DNA of 64,000 nt from JAJPKK01 sp963747835 (GTDB taxonomy: Bacteria; Pseudomonadota; Alphaproteobacteria; Rhizobiales; Xanthobacteraceae), in assembly GCA_963747835.1 (NCBI GenBank), contig CAVVGO010000005.1, positions 744,001 through 808,000 of the forward strand. Reading direction: 5' to 3'. Below the pieces are notes generated by a model that was given only the letters and a program-made list of their open reading frames with translations, was not told where the DNA came from and searched no databases. The position numbers and the translations under genes are program-made. Below, piece by piece: positions 47,569 to 56,286 of this stretch (position 1 is the stretch's first letter; each line of letters begins with the position of its first letter).

Positions 47569-49877
47569 TGCTGTTCCTCGATCCCGACGGTGAACGAGAC
47601 CCGGCGGTTGGCCGAGCGCGCACGGCCTCGGAGTCTCTCCGGCTCCAGCCGGCTCCAGCGGACCGGCGCCGCGCACCGCGAGCAGATCCGGATCGACGCC
47701 GCGCTTCTTCAGGAGCGCGCGGACCGCTTCGGCCCGCGCCAGGCTGAGCGACAGGTTGAACGTACCCTCGCCGGCCGCGTCGGCATGCCCGGTCACCGTC
47801 ACCTTGCTGGTCACGCGCAATTCGGGCAACGACAACGTCGCGAGTTCTTTCAATTCGCCGGCCACCTGATCGAGGATCGCGTCCTGCCCGGCCGCCGGCA
47901 GCGGCTGCGTTGACTTCGAAATGGATGCTTTGCGACTGCAACTCGTCGCGTACCTTGGCTATCCCTTGTCGCAGCTTGGTGATCGCCATCATTGTCGACG
48001 TTCTGCACCTCGGAAAGATCGAGGCCGGGAGTCCCCGCCGGCAGCGTCCGAGCCAGGCGATGCGCGCGCGTTCGAGCCAGCGGGACGTTGCGCCGATCCC
48101 CGCGCCACGATGCGGTCGCCGTCGACCGCGAGGGTCACGCTCGGCGGCGGATCGAGCGATTCCTGCAGCCGCTTCAGCACGAACTGCGGATCGAGCGCCT
48201 GATAGGGCGCCCAGCGGGAGTCGACGCGCGCCGGATCGATCCCGGCCTCGCGTTAGCAAGCGAGCGCGGGTCGACCGCGAGCGGATCGCGCAGGCCGGCG
48301 ACTTGGAATTTGCCGTCGCGCCCGCGCCTGATCGGTGACCACGATGCCGGGCTGCGCCTCGCAGCCGCGCGACATAGCCGGCCCACATTTTCTGATCGTC
48401 CTCATCGGCATTGCGCACGCCGGAGAGATCGAGCGTCAGCGTGCCGAGCGGCAGCATCCTGCCGGCACTGCGCGCGCGCTCTAGCCAAGCGGGCATCGCC
48501 GATCCCTTTGCCACGATGCGGTTGCCGTCGACCGCGAGGGTGACGCCTGGCGGCGGCTCGAGTGACGCCTTCAGCCGCTGCAGCATGAATTGCGGTTCGA
48601 GTCGCCTGATAAGGCGTCCAATGGATGTCGACCTGCTCCGGATCAATCCCGGCTTCGCTCATGCATGAAGTCCGGGTTGGCAGCGAGCGGATCGCGCAAG
48701 CCGGCGAGCTGGTATTTGCCGTCGCGTCGCCCGGAATCGGTGACCACGATGCCGGGCTGCGTCCGAAGCTGGGCGATGATAGCCGTCCCATTGCCGCGCA
48801 TCCTGCCACCACCGCAAGCCCCAGATCCGGCGAACACCAGCACCACCACCAGCCACGGCGAGGCGGATCAGACGGGGAAGCCGGTGCCGGAACGCGGCGG
48901 CGCCTGCTGCTTGAGCGCCACGCATTCTCTCAGTTCGGCCTCGACATCGGCAAAGCCCGAGCTGTCGCCGTCGAAGCTCTCCAGCGCGTGGTGGCGCTCG
49001 GCGTGGATGCGCGACAACACGTCGCGCAGCGTCTCGTGCAGCCCCTCCGGCGGATTGCCGCGGATCACCGCGACCAGCGTCGCGAACGGGCCCGGCTCGG
49101 ACCACAGCCGGAGTTCGCCCAGCCGCAACGTGTCGAGCCCCTGCTGCTCGGCGCCGCTGAACGAATCCCGCACGAAATCCTGGATCGCGACCAGCATCGA
49201 CGAGACCAGCTGCGGATCCTGGCTCGCCGCATTCTCGGCCGCGACATGGGAGATCAGCAGCCCGGTGTGACGGTGGATCAGGAAGACGTGCTCGACCTGG
49301 TAGACGAGCGTGTGCTTGAGCACGACCTCGGCGAAGGACTGTTCCGGTTCGCCAGGCTTCCCAGCGCCATCGCAGCCCGCGCCAGGTGAGGCTGTGCTTC
49401 AGCGACTCATTGAGCGACTGGAAGGTCTCGTCGATCGTCTCGCCGATCGACTTGCGGATCGCCGGGACGATCAGCGGATAAAGGATGTTGACGAGCGTCT
49501 GCGGATTGTTGCGGATCGAGCTCTCGCGTGGCCTTTTCCAGAGCGGGCGCCAACACCTGCCCCAGCCGCGCATCGCTCGTCGCCTGGGCGATCGCGGTCG
49601 GCAGAACGCGCCCGACCGCCGCCGCGAGCTGCTCGGGATCCTCCACCACCTCGCTCAATCGCGACAGCACTTCGATCTCTTGGCCGACCAGCAACGTGCG
49701 CAGCTGTTCGAGCCGCGGATCGGCCGGCGAGCACGCCGGTCGGCTCTGCTCGGAGCTCGGGCTTCAAGCTGCGCGCGAGCTCGAGCAGCAGGCCCGCCAG
49801 CGCCTTGCCGATCGATCCCGCTATCGCCCGCAGGCGGGGCGAAGCAGCCAATCGAGCATGGCGGGGGACGTGCTCAC
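47565..49877 (-). CDS. Large OmpA-family protein with cytoplasmic domain, membrane segment and tandem repeats; about 16 apparent frameshifts
   Basis: I pieced this about 770-residue product together across frames. The N-terminal helical part contains IVPAIRKSIGETIDETFQSL. A folded domain follows (VYQVEHVFLIHRHTGLLISH, MLVAIQDFVRDSF, VAVIRGNPPEGLHETL) that resembles a roadblock/longin sensor. Next come a basic RLPRLIRLAVAG stretch and a hydrophobic segment. Repeats follow, each with RDGKYQLAGLRDPLA and SLEPPPGVTLAVDGNRIVA type motifs, then an OmpA C-terminal domain (TSKVTVTGHADAAGEGTFNL; ANRRVSFTV). It would link cytoplasm, inner membrane and peptidoglycan. GTG 49877 overlaps the upstream stop (GTGA). 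Compensating indels run throughout. Confidence 0.7.
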
Positions 49878-50533
49878 CTGGACGGACGGATCAGCTCGGC
49901 GGCCAACCGCGCGATCGGCTCGGCGCCGCCCTTGCCGACGCCCTTCGCGTCCGATGTCCTGGTTCAGGCACTTGGCGACCTCGACGAACAGCCCGGCGAG
50001 CAGGTTCCGATCGGTTTTGACGTTGCTCAGTTCGGCGAACATCTTCTCGATCGTCTGCTGAATGTCCTCGTTCTTGCGCTTGATTTCCTCGCGCAGCGAC
50101 TGCGCCTCCTGGGTCAGGCGGTCGGCCATGTCGCGCTCGAGCTGGCTCAATTGGTCCGACATCGAGCGAAGGCGCTTTTCCAACCCTGATTTTGCTCGCG
50201 CAGCGTCCGCTCGATCTCCTTGTCGGCATCGGCGCGCAGGTCTTTCTCTTCGCGCAGCTGGCTCGCGAGCGACTCCACCTGCTTCTTCGCGTTCGACTCG
50301 AAGGCGCTGAGATTGCGCGCCGTCTCGGACTCGATGTCCTTGAAGCGCTGGAGAAACCGCTCCTCGAGCTTGGAGAAGCGGCGGTCATAGTCCTGCATTT
50401 GATTGCCGAACAGCAGGTCGCGGATCTTGTCCACGCCCACCGTGTCGCCGCCACCGATCGGACCGTTCCCGGTTTGCGCGTCCGTTCCGGCGTCTACCGG
50501 CTCCGCGCCGGAATTCGATGTTGTCGCAACCAT
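49874..50533 (-). CDS. Coiled-coil protein, first gene of the GTPase/OmpA operon, two apparent frameshifts
   Basis: From ATG 50533 this is about 219 residues. A Gly/Thr-rich start leads to VDKIRDLLFGNQMQDYDRRF, then long heptad coiled coils (KLEERFLQRFKDIESETARN; DMADRLTQEAQSLREEIKRK). It ends with NLLAGLFVEVAKCLNQDIG and, after a frame change, IARLAAELIRPSR and the stop. Frame changes lie near 50187 (one base short) and 49955 (one extra). They cancel, so the span is exactly whole codons. I recognise the LFGNQMQDYDRRF opening as recurring upstream of OmpA/GTPase genes. It is probably a scaffold. Confidence 0.72.
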
Positions 50534-50932
50534 GACCCAATCTCCACATGCACCCTGTGCGCCAAATCTTTGCGTTAAAGTACTATGACATTGCGGTATT
50601 CGAGCCCGCAAGCCTTCGGTGAAAAAAGCACTTTCAGTGTTAATGGGTTGCGGCCTTGGGGCCAGGCGGAGTCTTGCGAAGTTGGCGGTCGTCAAACCGC
50701 GAAATGGCGTATCATTTTTGAAAGATTTCAAAGGATTCAAGGGGGCGTCGATGACTTGCCGTCGCCTGCGAGGTCGTTCGGATGGGCCAGCCGCCTCGGC
50801 GCGAATAACGATGCCCGGGTTAGGATGACCCTCGTGGGACGGATCTGCCGGCTCCGGCCGACGTCCCAAAACTCCCCTTCTTTTGCGCTTTTGCGAAAGG
50901 CCGTTGGTACGGCATACTCCCGAGAGCCGGGC
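50534..50932. other. Intergenic region upstream of the GTPase/OmpA operon
   Basis: About 400 bases. It should contain the promoter of the coiled-coil-first operon. AT-rich stretches lie at 50565-50600 and 50700-50745. I see no gene and no strong hairpin. Confidence 0.45.
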
Positions 50933-51349
50933 CTACTTCTTCTTGGCTACCCGTTGAGTGCGCGCTGCGGAGTTGGCCGCGACCGCGGCGCGGATGAGTT
51001 GCCTGAAGGCAGCTTCGTTGATCTTCTCCCCTTCGCGCAGGTCGATCGCACGCCGCGTATTCCCTTCCAGGCTGGAATTGAAGAGCTTCTTCGGGTCCTT
51101 GAGGGAGGCTCCGCGAGCGAAGGTGAGCTTCACGACCTCCTTGTACGATTCCCCTGTGCAGACGATGCCGTCATGGGACCAGACGGGAACTCCCCGCCAT
51201 TTCCACTCCTCCTCGATGTCCGGGTCGGCATCGTGGATGAGCTGGCGGACCTGAGCGAGGGTCTCTCCTCTCCAATCCGCCAGCTCCTGAATCCGCTTGG
51301 TGATGTTCGCTGACGCAGCCTCGCCATCCGGACGACCTGTCGGCTTCAT
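50933..51349 (-). CDS. DUF1801 (YdhG-like) domain protein
   Basis: This 138-residue soluble protein has ITKRIQELADWRGETLAQVR, EEEWKWRGVPVWSHDGIVCT and VKLTFARGASLKDPKKLFNS, features of the YdhG/DUF1801 fold, related to frataxin-like alpha/beta domains. Function is unknown for the family. A Lys-rich end (RVAKKK) completes it. The downstream neighbours are an SRPBCC and an ArsR protein; DUF1801 genes often accompany such pairs. Confidence 0.85.
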   Translation of the reverse strand: MKPTGRPDGEAASANITKRIQELADWRGETLAQVRQLIHDADPDIEEEWKWRGVPVWSHDGIVCTGESYKEVVKLTFARGASLKDPKKLFNSSLEGNTRRAIDLREGEKINEAAFRQLIRAAVAANSAARTQRVAKKK

Positions 51350-51394
51350 GTTCGCTCTGATCCTTCGTTTCGCCAGCCCTTTCGATGCCGACGT

Positions 51395-51804
51395 TTATAG
51401 CCCCGCGACAACGCGTTCCAGGTTACCGATGAACTTCTGCCAGCCGTAGTTCGCGCCCTGATAGTTGGCCTCTTGATCGGGACGGAAGCCGGACTGCTCC
51501 ATGCGCACGAGCGTTCCGCCGCTTGTCGCAACCAACGTCCAGACAACGACGCTCTCCAGCCCCATTGAGCTCCAGCTATAGGACAGCTTTTTGTTGGGTT
51601 CGACGACCAGGACTTCGGAATCGATTACGCCGTTCCAATTGGGCATGGGCGTGGAGCGGAAATTAAACCTGTGGCCCACGACAGGCTGGAAGTCGTTGTC
51701 CATCAGCCACTCCTTGATCAGCGGGCCTTGCGTGAGAGCGCGCCAGACTTTTTCCGGCGGGTGAGGCAGTTCTTTTTCGATCACAAGTGACGCGTGGTCG
51801 TCAT
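51395..51804 (-). CDS. SRPBCC/AHSA1-type protein, apparent frameshift at its start
   Basis: The body encodes SLVIEKELPHPPEKVWRALT, IKEWLMDNDFQPVVGHRFNF and a C-terminal GWQKFIGNLERVVAGL, typical of START/AHSA1-like proteins. The expected ATG overlaps the ArsR stop (ATGA at 51804), but one base is missing within the first codons, so the continuous frame instead reads back into the regulator gene. The 410-base span is one short of whole codons, in line with this. Its role is unknown; it probably is co-regulated with the ArsR protein. Confidence 0.8.
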
Positions 51805-52160
51805 TGGTCCATCCTTTTGAGCAAGTTTGCCTTTTGAGCAAGTCTTGCCTTTTGAGTAGGTCTTCGAGGCGGTCAAACCGATCGTGCCAAAAGCGGCTGT
51901 AGTAACTCATCCAATCCACCAGCGGTGCGAGGGCTCGCGGCTGGGCGCGTGTAATGCGTCTGGCGTCCCCGGTGTCGAGCACGCACCAGGCCGGCATGCT
52001 TGAGGATTCCCAGATGTTTCGATACCGCAGGCTGCGACACGCCGGAGTTGTCCGTCAGCATCCGCACGGTTTGTTCACCATCACGGCTCAGACGCTCGAA
52101 GAGCGCACGGCGCGTGGGATCGGAAAGAGACTTGAAGATTGCATCAGGCGCTGTACGCAT
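51801..52160 (-). CDS. ArsR-family transcriptional regulator, two compensating frameshifts and a repeated C-terminus
   Basis: This winged-helix protein of about 119 residues has DAIFKSLSDPTRRALFERLS and SGVSQPAVSKHLGILKHAGL. The frame shifts near 51945 (one extra base) to RALAPLVDWMSYYSRFWHDR. The C-terminus is built of three tandem DLLKRQ units (DNA units of 18, 17 and 18 bases). The 17-base copy lost a base, which hides the natural end KRMDQ. Total span is whole codons. ArsR/SRPBCC pairs of this type are common and of unknown signal. Confidence 0.82.
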
Positions 52161-52384
52161 GGAAATCGATAACTCAATGGTGATGAATAAGAGATAACTG
52201 GCCAGTTATGGTTTGTCAAATTCCCAAGCCCGATGTATTGGAGCGACGTCACTTGACGTGCCATAAAGGGCGCTCACAGTCGGTCGCAATTCCGGCAGGA
52301 TACATTGATGAATGATCGCGCCGGCTCGACTTCGATCGTCACCGGTGCCACCTTCCGGTAAGCGTCCTCCCGAACAGCAGCGAG

Positions 52385-53239
52385 TTGACCATTCAGGGCA
52401 AAGTCGTCGTCATGACCGGGGCCACCTCCGGTATCGGCAAAGTCGCAGCCGAGCGCCTGGCAGGGCTGGGAGCGCGGCTGGTGCTTGTTGCGCGCGACCG
52501 CGCGCTTGGCGAGGCGATGCTTGGATCGCTGAAGGCGGCCACGCCGGGCGTCGCCCATGTGGTGCACTATGCCGACCTGTCCAGCCTTGCGGAAACCAAA
52601 CGCGTCGCGGGCCAGATCGCGGCGGCGGAGCCGCGCATCGACGTGCTGATCAACAATGCCGGCGCGGTGTTTTCCAGCCGGGCCGTCACGCCGGAAGGTC
52701 TTGAGCGCACTTTCGCTCTCAATCACATGTCCTATTTCGTGTTGACTGCCGGTTTGCGGGAACGCCTCGTCGCCGGCGCGCCGGCCCGGATCATCAACAC
52801 CGCATCGAACGCGCACCGCAGGGGCCACATCGACTTCAACGATCTGCAATCCGCCAAATCCTATCGGGCATTTGCCGTGTATGGCACCTCGAAGCTTTGC
52901 AACATCCTGTTCACGCGCGAGTTGGCCCGCGAGCTCTCGGGGCAGGGCGTCACCGCAAACAGCTTCAGTCCGGGCTTTGTGGCGACGCGGTTCGGCACGC
53001 AGTCCGGCGGGCTCCTCGCGGTTGCCATCCGGTTCGCGAGGCTGTTCGCAAAATCGGCGGAGCAAGGTGCGGAAACGCTGGTCTGGCTCGCGTCGTCGCC
53101 GGACGTCGCGACGGTCAGCGGCGAGTTCTTCTACGAGGGCCGGCGCGGAACGCTGACGGCGGAAGCCCAGGACGACGCGATCGCACGGGCACTGTGGGTC
53201 GAGAGCGAGCGGATTGCGGCCCACGCGGGGATTTCGTAG
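52385..53239 (+). CDS. SDR family oxidoreductase (retinol-dehydrogenase-like)
   Basis: This 284-residue protein starts at TTG 52385. The cofactor motif is VVMTGATSGIGKVAAERLAG, with INNAGAVFSSRAV, the catalytic Ser in INTASNAHRRG and YGTSKLCNILF (YxxxK). An Arg after the second strand (VARDRALG) suggests NADPH. The closest relatives by pattern are retinol-dehydrogenase-like SDRs acting on lipophilic alcohols; the substrate is unknown. Confidence 0.92.
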   Translation: MTIQGKVVVMTGATSGIGKVAAERLAGLGARLVLVARDRALGEAMLGSLKAATPGVAHVVHYADLSSLAETKRVAGQIAAAEPRIDVLINNAGAVFSSRAVTPEGLERTFALNHMSYFVLTAGLRERLVAGAPARIINTASNAHRRGHIDFNDLQSAKSYRAFAVYGTSKLCNILFTRELARELSGQGVTANSFSPGFVATRFGTQSGGLLAVAIRFARLFAKSAEQGAETLVWLASSPDVATVSGEFFYEGRRGTLTAEAQDDAIARALWVESERIAAHAGIS

Positions 53240-53304
53240 GGCGGGTTCTCTTTAACCCGCCGTTCCGAGCAACAGGCAAGACGGCGGGTTAAAGAGAACC
53301 CGCC
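53240..53304. repeat. Long inverted repeat between the SDR and psd genes
   Basis: Two perfect 22-base arms (GGCGGGTTCTCTTTAACCCG plus CC, and its complement) are separated by 21 bases. Each arm is itself a small palindrome. It overlaps the convergent ends of the SDR and psd genes and may act as a bidirectional terminator. It belongs to the GGCGGGTT repeat type also seen at 28268. Confidence 0.85.
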
Positions 53305-53312
53305 ATACATTG

Positions 53313-54180
53313 CTACGGCAACCGCATCAGCGGCTCGCCCATCCGGATTCTCGCGCCTTCCTTGATCGTATCGCATAGCAAAAATTCCTTCGGGGCGAGC
53401 ACGATGATGGTCGATCCGTGCTCGAACCATCCCATTTCGTCGCCCTTTCCGAAGTGCGCGTCGCACCGGATGACGTTGGGACCGCGGTGGCGAAGGTTGA
53501 GCAGGACATCGAGGAAATGCAACCGAATGCTGGCGACGAGGATCGCCGCCACCGGCACCAGGGTCACGGCGATGACCGGTGGCGGTGAGCGTCGTTTTCA
53601 ACAGGACGCGCTCGTTCTTGCAGAACAGCTTTTCGACCCGCCGCAGCGCAATCGGATTGACGTTCCAGGTGTCGCCGGAGATGTAGGTCACTTGCTCGAC
53701 CCGGCAGTCATGTGGCGCGTGAAACCGGTGATACATGCTCGACATCAGCCGCAGCGTCACATAGCGGGCGTCCCGGTTTGCTTCGACCATGGCGCGGTCG
53801 CCCATGAGATCGTCCAGCGCGTAGGTAAAGCCCTTGATCTGATAGAGCGTGGTGCCGGCGACGGCGCCGCACGCGCCGACGATCGCGTCGCACGGGCTCA
53901 CGAGAATGTTCGGGTCGCGATCGATCGGGCGCGCGCCGTCCTTGAGTTCGCGGATGAAGCAGTCATGCATGCTGCGGAACTGCGATTTCTTCGCTTCGCC
54001 GAGATCGAGGCCGGAAAAGAACCGCCACAGGCCGATCGACAGGTCGCGAATCACCGGCTGCTCGATCTTGCTGAACCAGCCGACGAACTGCGTGGCGAGC
54101 CGGCGCGGGATCCGGTTGGTCAGCAGGAAGTTGAGATCCTCCTGCTGGAACAGAGACATAAAATGCGACCGCAGCGTCAT
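53313..54180 (-). CDS. psd: Phosphatidylserine decarboxylase, one apparent frameshift
   Basis: This protein of about 288 residues is of the large-type PSD family: RFFSGLDLGEAKKSQFRSMH, ILVSPCDAIVGACGAV, MSSMYHRFHAPHDCRVEQV, and the pyruvoyl-forming site in GWFEHGSTIIVLAPKE. The enzyme makes phosphatidylethanolamine from phosphatidylserine at the membrane and self-cleaves before the Ser of GST. The frame changes near 53578: one extra base, joining TLTAT to VIAVTLVPVAAIL. The 868-base span is one over whole codons. Its product is the substrate of the PmtA-type enzyme at 57231. Confidence 0.85.
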
Positions 54181-54215
54181 GATTCCGTAAACTCTCGCAG
54201 TTAGACCCCGGCAGG

Positions 54216-55946
54216 ATGGAGATCGGCGCAACCGCACTGGCATTCTATGGGCTTGGCGCGACCGCGCTCGCGACGTCGGTGGTAACGTTGAGGCGGCGTC
54301 TCCAGTTGTCCAAGGCGAAGCACGCCTCGCTCGCCGGCCACGTGCGGATGGCGAAGCGAATTGCCTCCCTGGTGCCGTTCTACGAATACGACGAAAGCCG
54401 CTTCTTCTGCTCCGACGGCGCCCCGGCCGAGATCGCGGCGCGCCGCCGCGACGGCTTCATGCGGCTTTCCGATCTTTATGAATCGCGCTTCCGCGAAACC
54501 AACCGGCGCACCGCCGAGGTGATCGACTCCATCTCCGACCTTCAGTTCACCGAAACCTATCGGGTGCCGTTCCAATATAGCCGCTTCGTGGGCCGGCACC
54601 TCAAGATCGGAACCTTCGTGCAATCGACCGAAGGCGTGACGGTCACCGACCTTGACGGCAATCGTTTTTACGACCTTACCGGCTCGTATGGCATCAATCT
54701 CCTCGGCTACGACTGCTACAAGGGGACGATGGAGCGCGGCCTCGCGCGGGTGCGCGAACTCGGGCCGGTGCTGGGCCCCTATCACCCGGTGATCGCCGAC
54801 AACGTCAAGCGTCTGCTCGCGATTTCCGGGTTCGACGAAGTATCGTTCCACATGTCGGGCACCGAGGCGGTGATGCAGGCGGTGCGGCTTGCGCGTTACC
54901 ACACCAAGCGCTCGCACCTGGTGCGCTTTTGCGGCGCCTATCACGGCTGGTGGGGCGATGTGCAGCCGGGCATCGGCAATCCGGTGCCGGCGCGGGAGAC
55001 CTATACGCTCGAGGACATGTCGGAGGCCGCGCTGCGGGTGCTGCGGACCCGACGCAACATCGCCTGCGTCCTCGTCAATCCTTTGCAGGCGCTCCACCCG
55101 AACGGAGCCGCGCCGTCGGACGCCTCGCTGATTGATGGCGTGCGGCGCGCCTCGTTCGACAAGGAAGCATACGGCGATTGGCTCAAGCGCTTGCGGGCGG
55201 TATGCACAGAGCGCGGGATCGCGCTGATCTTCGACGAGGTCTTTGTCGGTTTTCGTCTCGCCCGCGGCGGCGCGCAGGAGTACTTTGGTGTCAAGGCCGA
55301 CCTCGTGACCTATGGCAAGACTGTCGGCGGCGGGTTTCCGATCGGTGTCGTGTGCGGCCGCAGGGAATTCATGAAGCGGTTTCGCGACGACCGGCCGGCC
55401 GACATCTGCTTCGCCCGGGGCACTTTCAATTCCCATCCTGTCGTGATGGGCGCGATGAACGAGTTCCTGCAACTGTTGGAGACGCCGCAGATGGCCGAGC
55501 TTTATCGCGACCTCGACCAGCATTGGGACGACAGGGCCGAGCGATTGAACAAGCGCTTGCAGGACGCGTCGCTTCCGGTGCAGGTCGCCAACATGGGCTC
55601 GATCTGGACCGTCTGCTACACCAAGCCCGCGCGCTACAACTGGATGCTGCAATACTACCTGCGTGCCGAAGGCCTGGCGCTCAGCTGGATCGGCACCGGG
55701 CGCATGATCTTCAGCGCCGATTATACCGATAGCGAATTCGAGGCCGTGGCGGATCGTTTCGTTGCCGCCGCCAAGGCGATGGACCGTGATGGCTGGTGGT
55801 GGAGCGATCCGACGGTCACCAGCAAGTCGATCAAGCGCCGCCTCGTCATGGAGATGATCGCGCAACGTTTCCCGGCGCTGCGCAGTCATCTGGGAGCCAG
55901 CGGCGGGAAACTCGTCGTCGCCCGAACAACCCTCCGCTCGCGATAG
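54216..55946 (+). CDS. Membrane-anchored class III aminotransferase
   Basis: This 576-residue protein has an N-terminal hydrophobic segment (ATALAFYGLGATALATSVVT) that should anchor it. A PLP fold type I domain follows, similar to glutamate-1-semialdehyde aminomutase: FHMSGTEAVMQAVRLAR, FCGAYHGWWGDVQPG, LIFDEVFVGFRLARGG, with the PLP lysine at residue 368 (TYGKTVGGGFPIG). It is longer than usual, and its membrane anchor and position next to psd and near pmtA suggest a lipid-linked amine substrate. That is inference; the reaction is unknown. Confidence 0.85.
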   Translation: MEIGATALAFYGLGATALATSVVTLRRRLQLSKAKHASLAGHVRMAKRIASLVPFYEYDESRFFCSDGAPAEIAARRRDGFMRLSDLYESRFRETNRRTAEVIDSISDLQFTETYRVPFQYSRFVGRHLKIGTFVQSTEGVTVTDLDGNRFYDLTGSYGINLLGYDCYKGTMERGLARVRELGPVLGPYHPVIADNVKRLLAISGFDEVSFHMSGTEAVMQAVRLARYHTKRSHLVRFCGAYHGWWGDVQPGIGNPVPARETYTLEDMSEAALRVLRTRRNIACVLVNPLQALHPNGAAPSDASLIDGVRRASFDKEAYGDWLKRLRAVCTERGIALIFDEVFVGFRLARGGAQEYFGVKADLVTYGKTVGGGFPIGVVCGRREFMKRFRDDRPADICFARGTFNSHPVVMGAMNEFLQLLETPQMAELYRDLDQHWDDRAERLNKRLQDASLPVQVANMGSIWTVCYTKPARYNWMLQYYLRAEGLALSWIGTGRMIFSADYTDSEFEAVADRFVAAAKAMDRDGWWWSDPTVTSKSIKRRLVMEMIAQRFPALRSHLGASGGKLVVARTTLRSR

Positions 55947-56286
55947 TGCGATCATAACCGGCAACGTCATGCCCGCGAAAGCGGGCATCCAGTGACCACC
56001 GGCCTTGCGGCTGAATAACGCCGTACTCCCAATTGGAAGCGCTGGTGATCACTGGATCATCCGAGCAAGCCAGGCGATGACAATCTTTGGCACGGACGTT
56101 TGATCAATCCACCAGAGCCAACCAGTTAAGCTGCACCTCTCGATACGTCATGGCCGGGCTTGTCCCGGCCATCTTGATCAGAAAGACACCGTGCCGTCCT
56201 CGTCGGGGTCGCCGGGAGTAAAGCGCGTTCACGCGCGTCTTCGACCCGCTTCTGCCCAGCGACGACGTTCACAAGCTAAATCCACT
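55947..56286. repeat. Intergenic palindromic repeats
   Basis: Two clear hairpins: TGCCCGC-GAAA-GCGGGCA at 55970-55987 and ATGGCCGGG-CTTGT-CCCGGCCAT at 56150-56172. Partial inverted arms such as CATCCAGTGACC pair with CACTGGATCATC. These are typical rhizobial intergenic repeats. No gene is seen. Confidence 0.75.

Noticed and set aside
52274..53224. 316-codon minus-strand frame opposite the SDR at 52385
   Set aside because: The plus-strand SDR has all catalytic motifs.
54201..55988. 595-codon open frame opposite the class III aminotransferase
   Set aside because: Antisense to a clear PLP enzyme; no recognisable motif.
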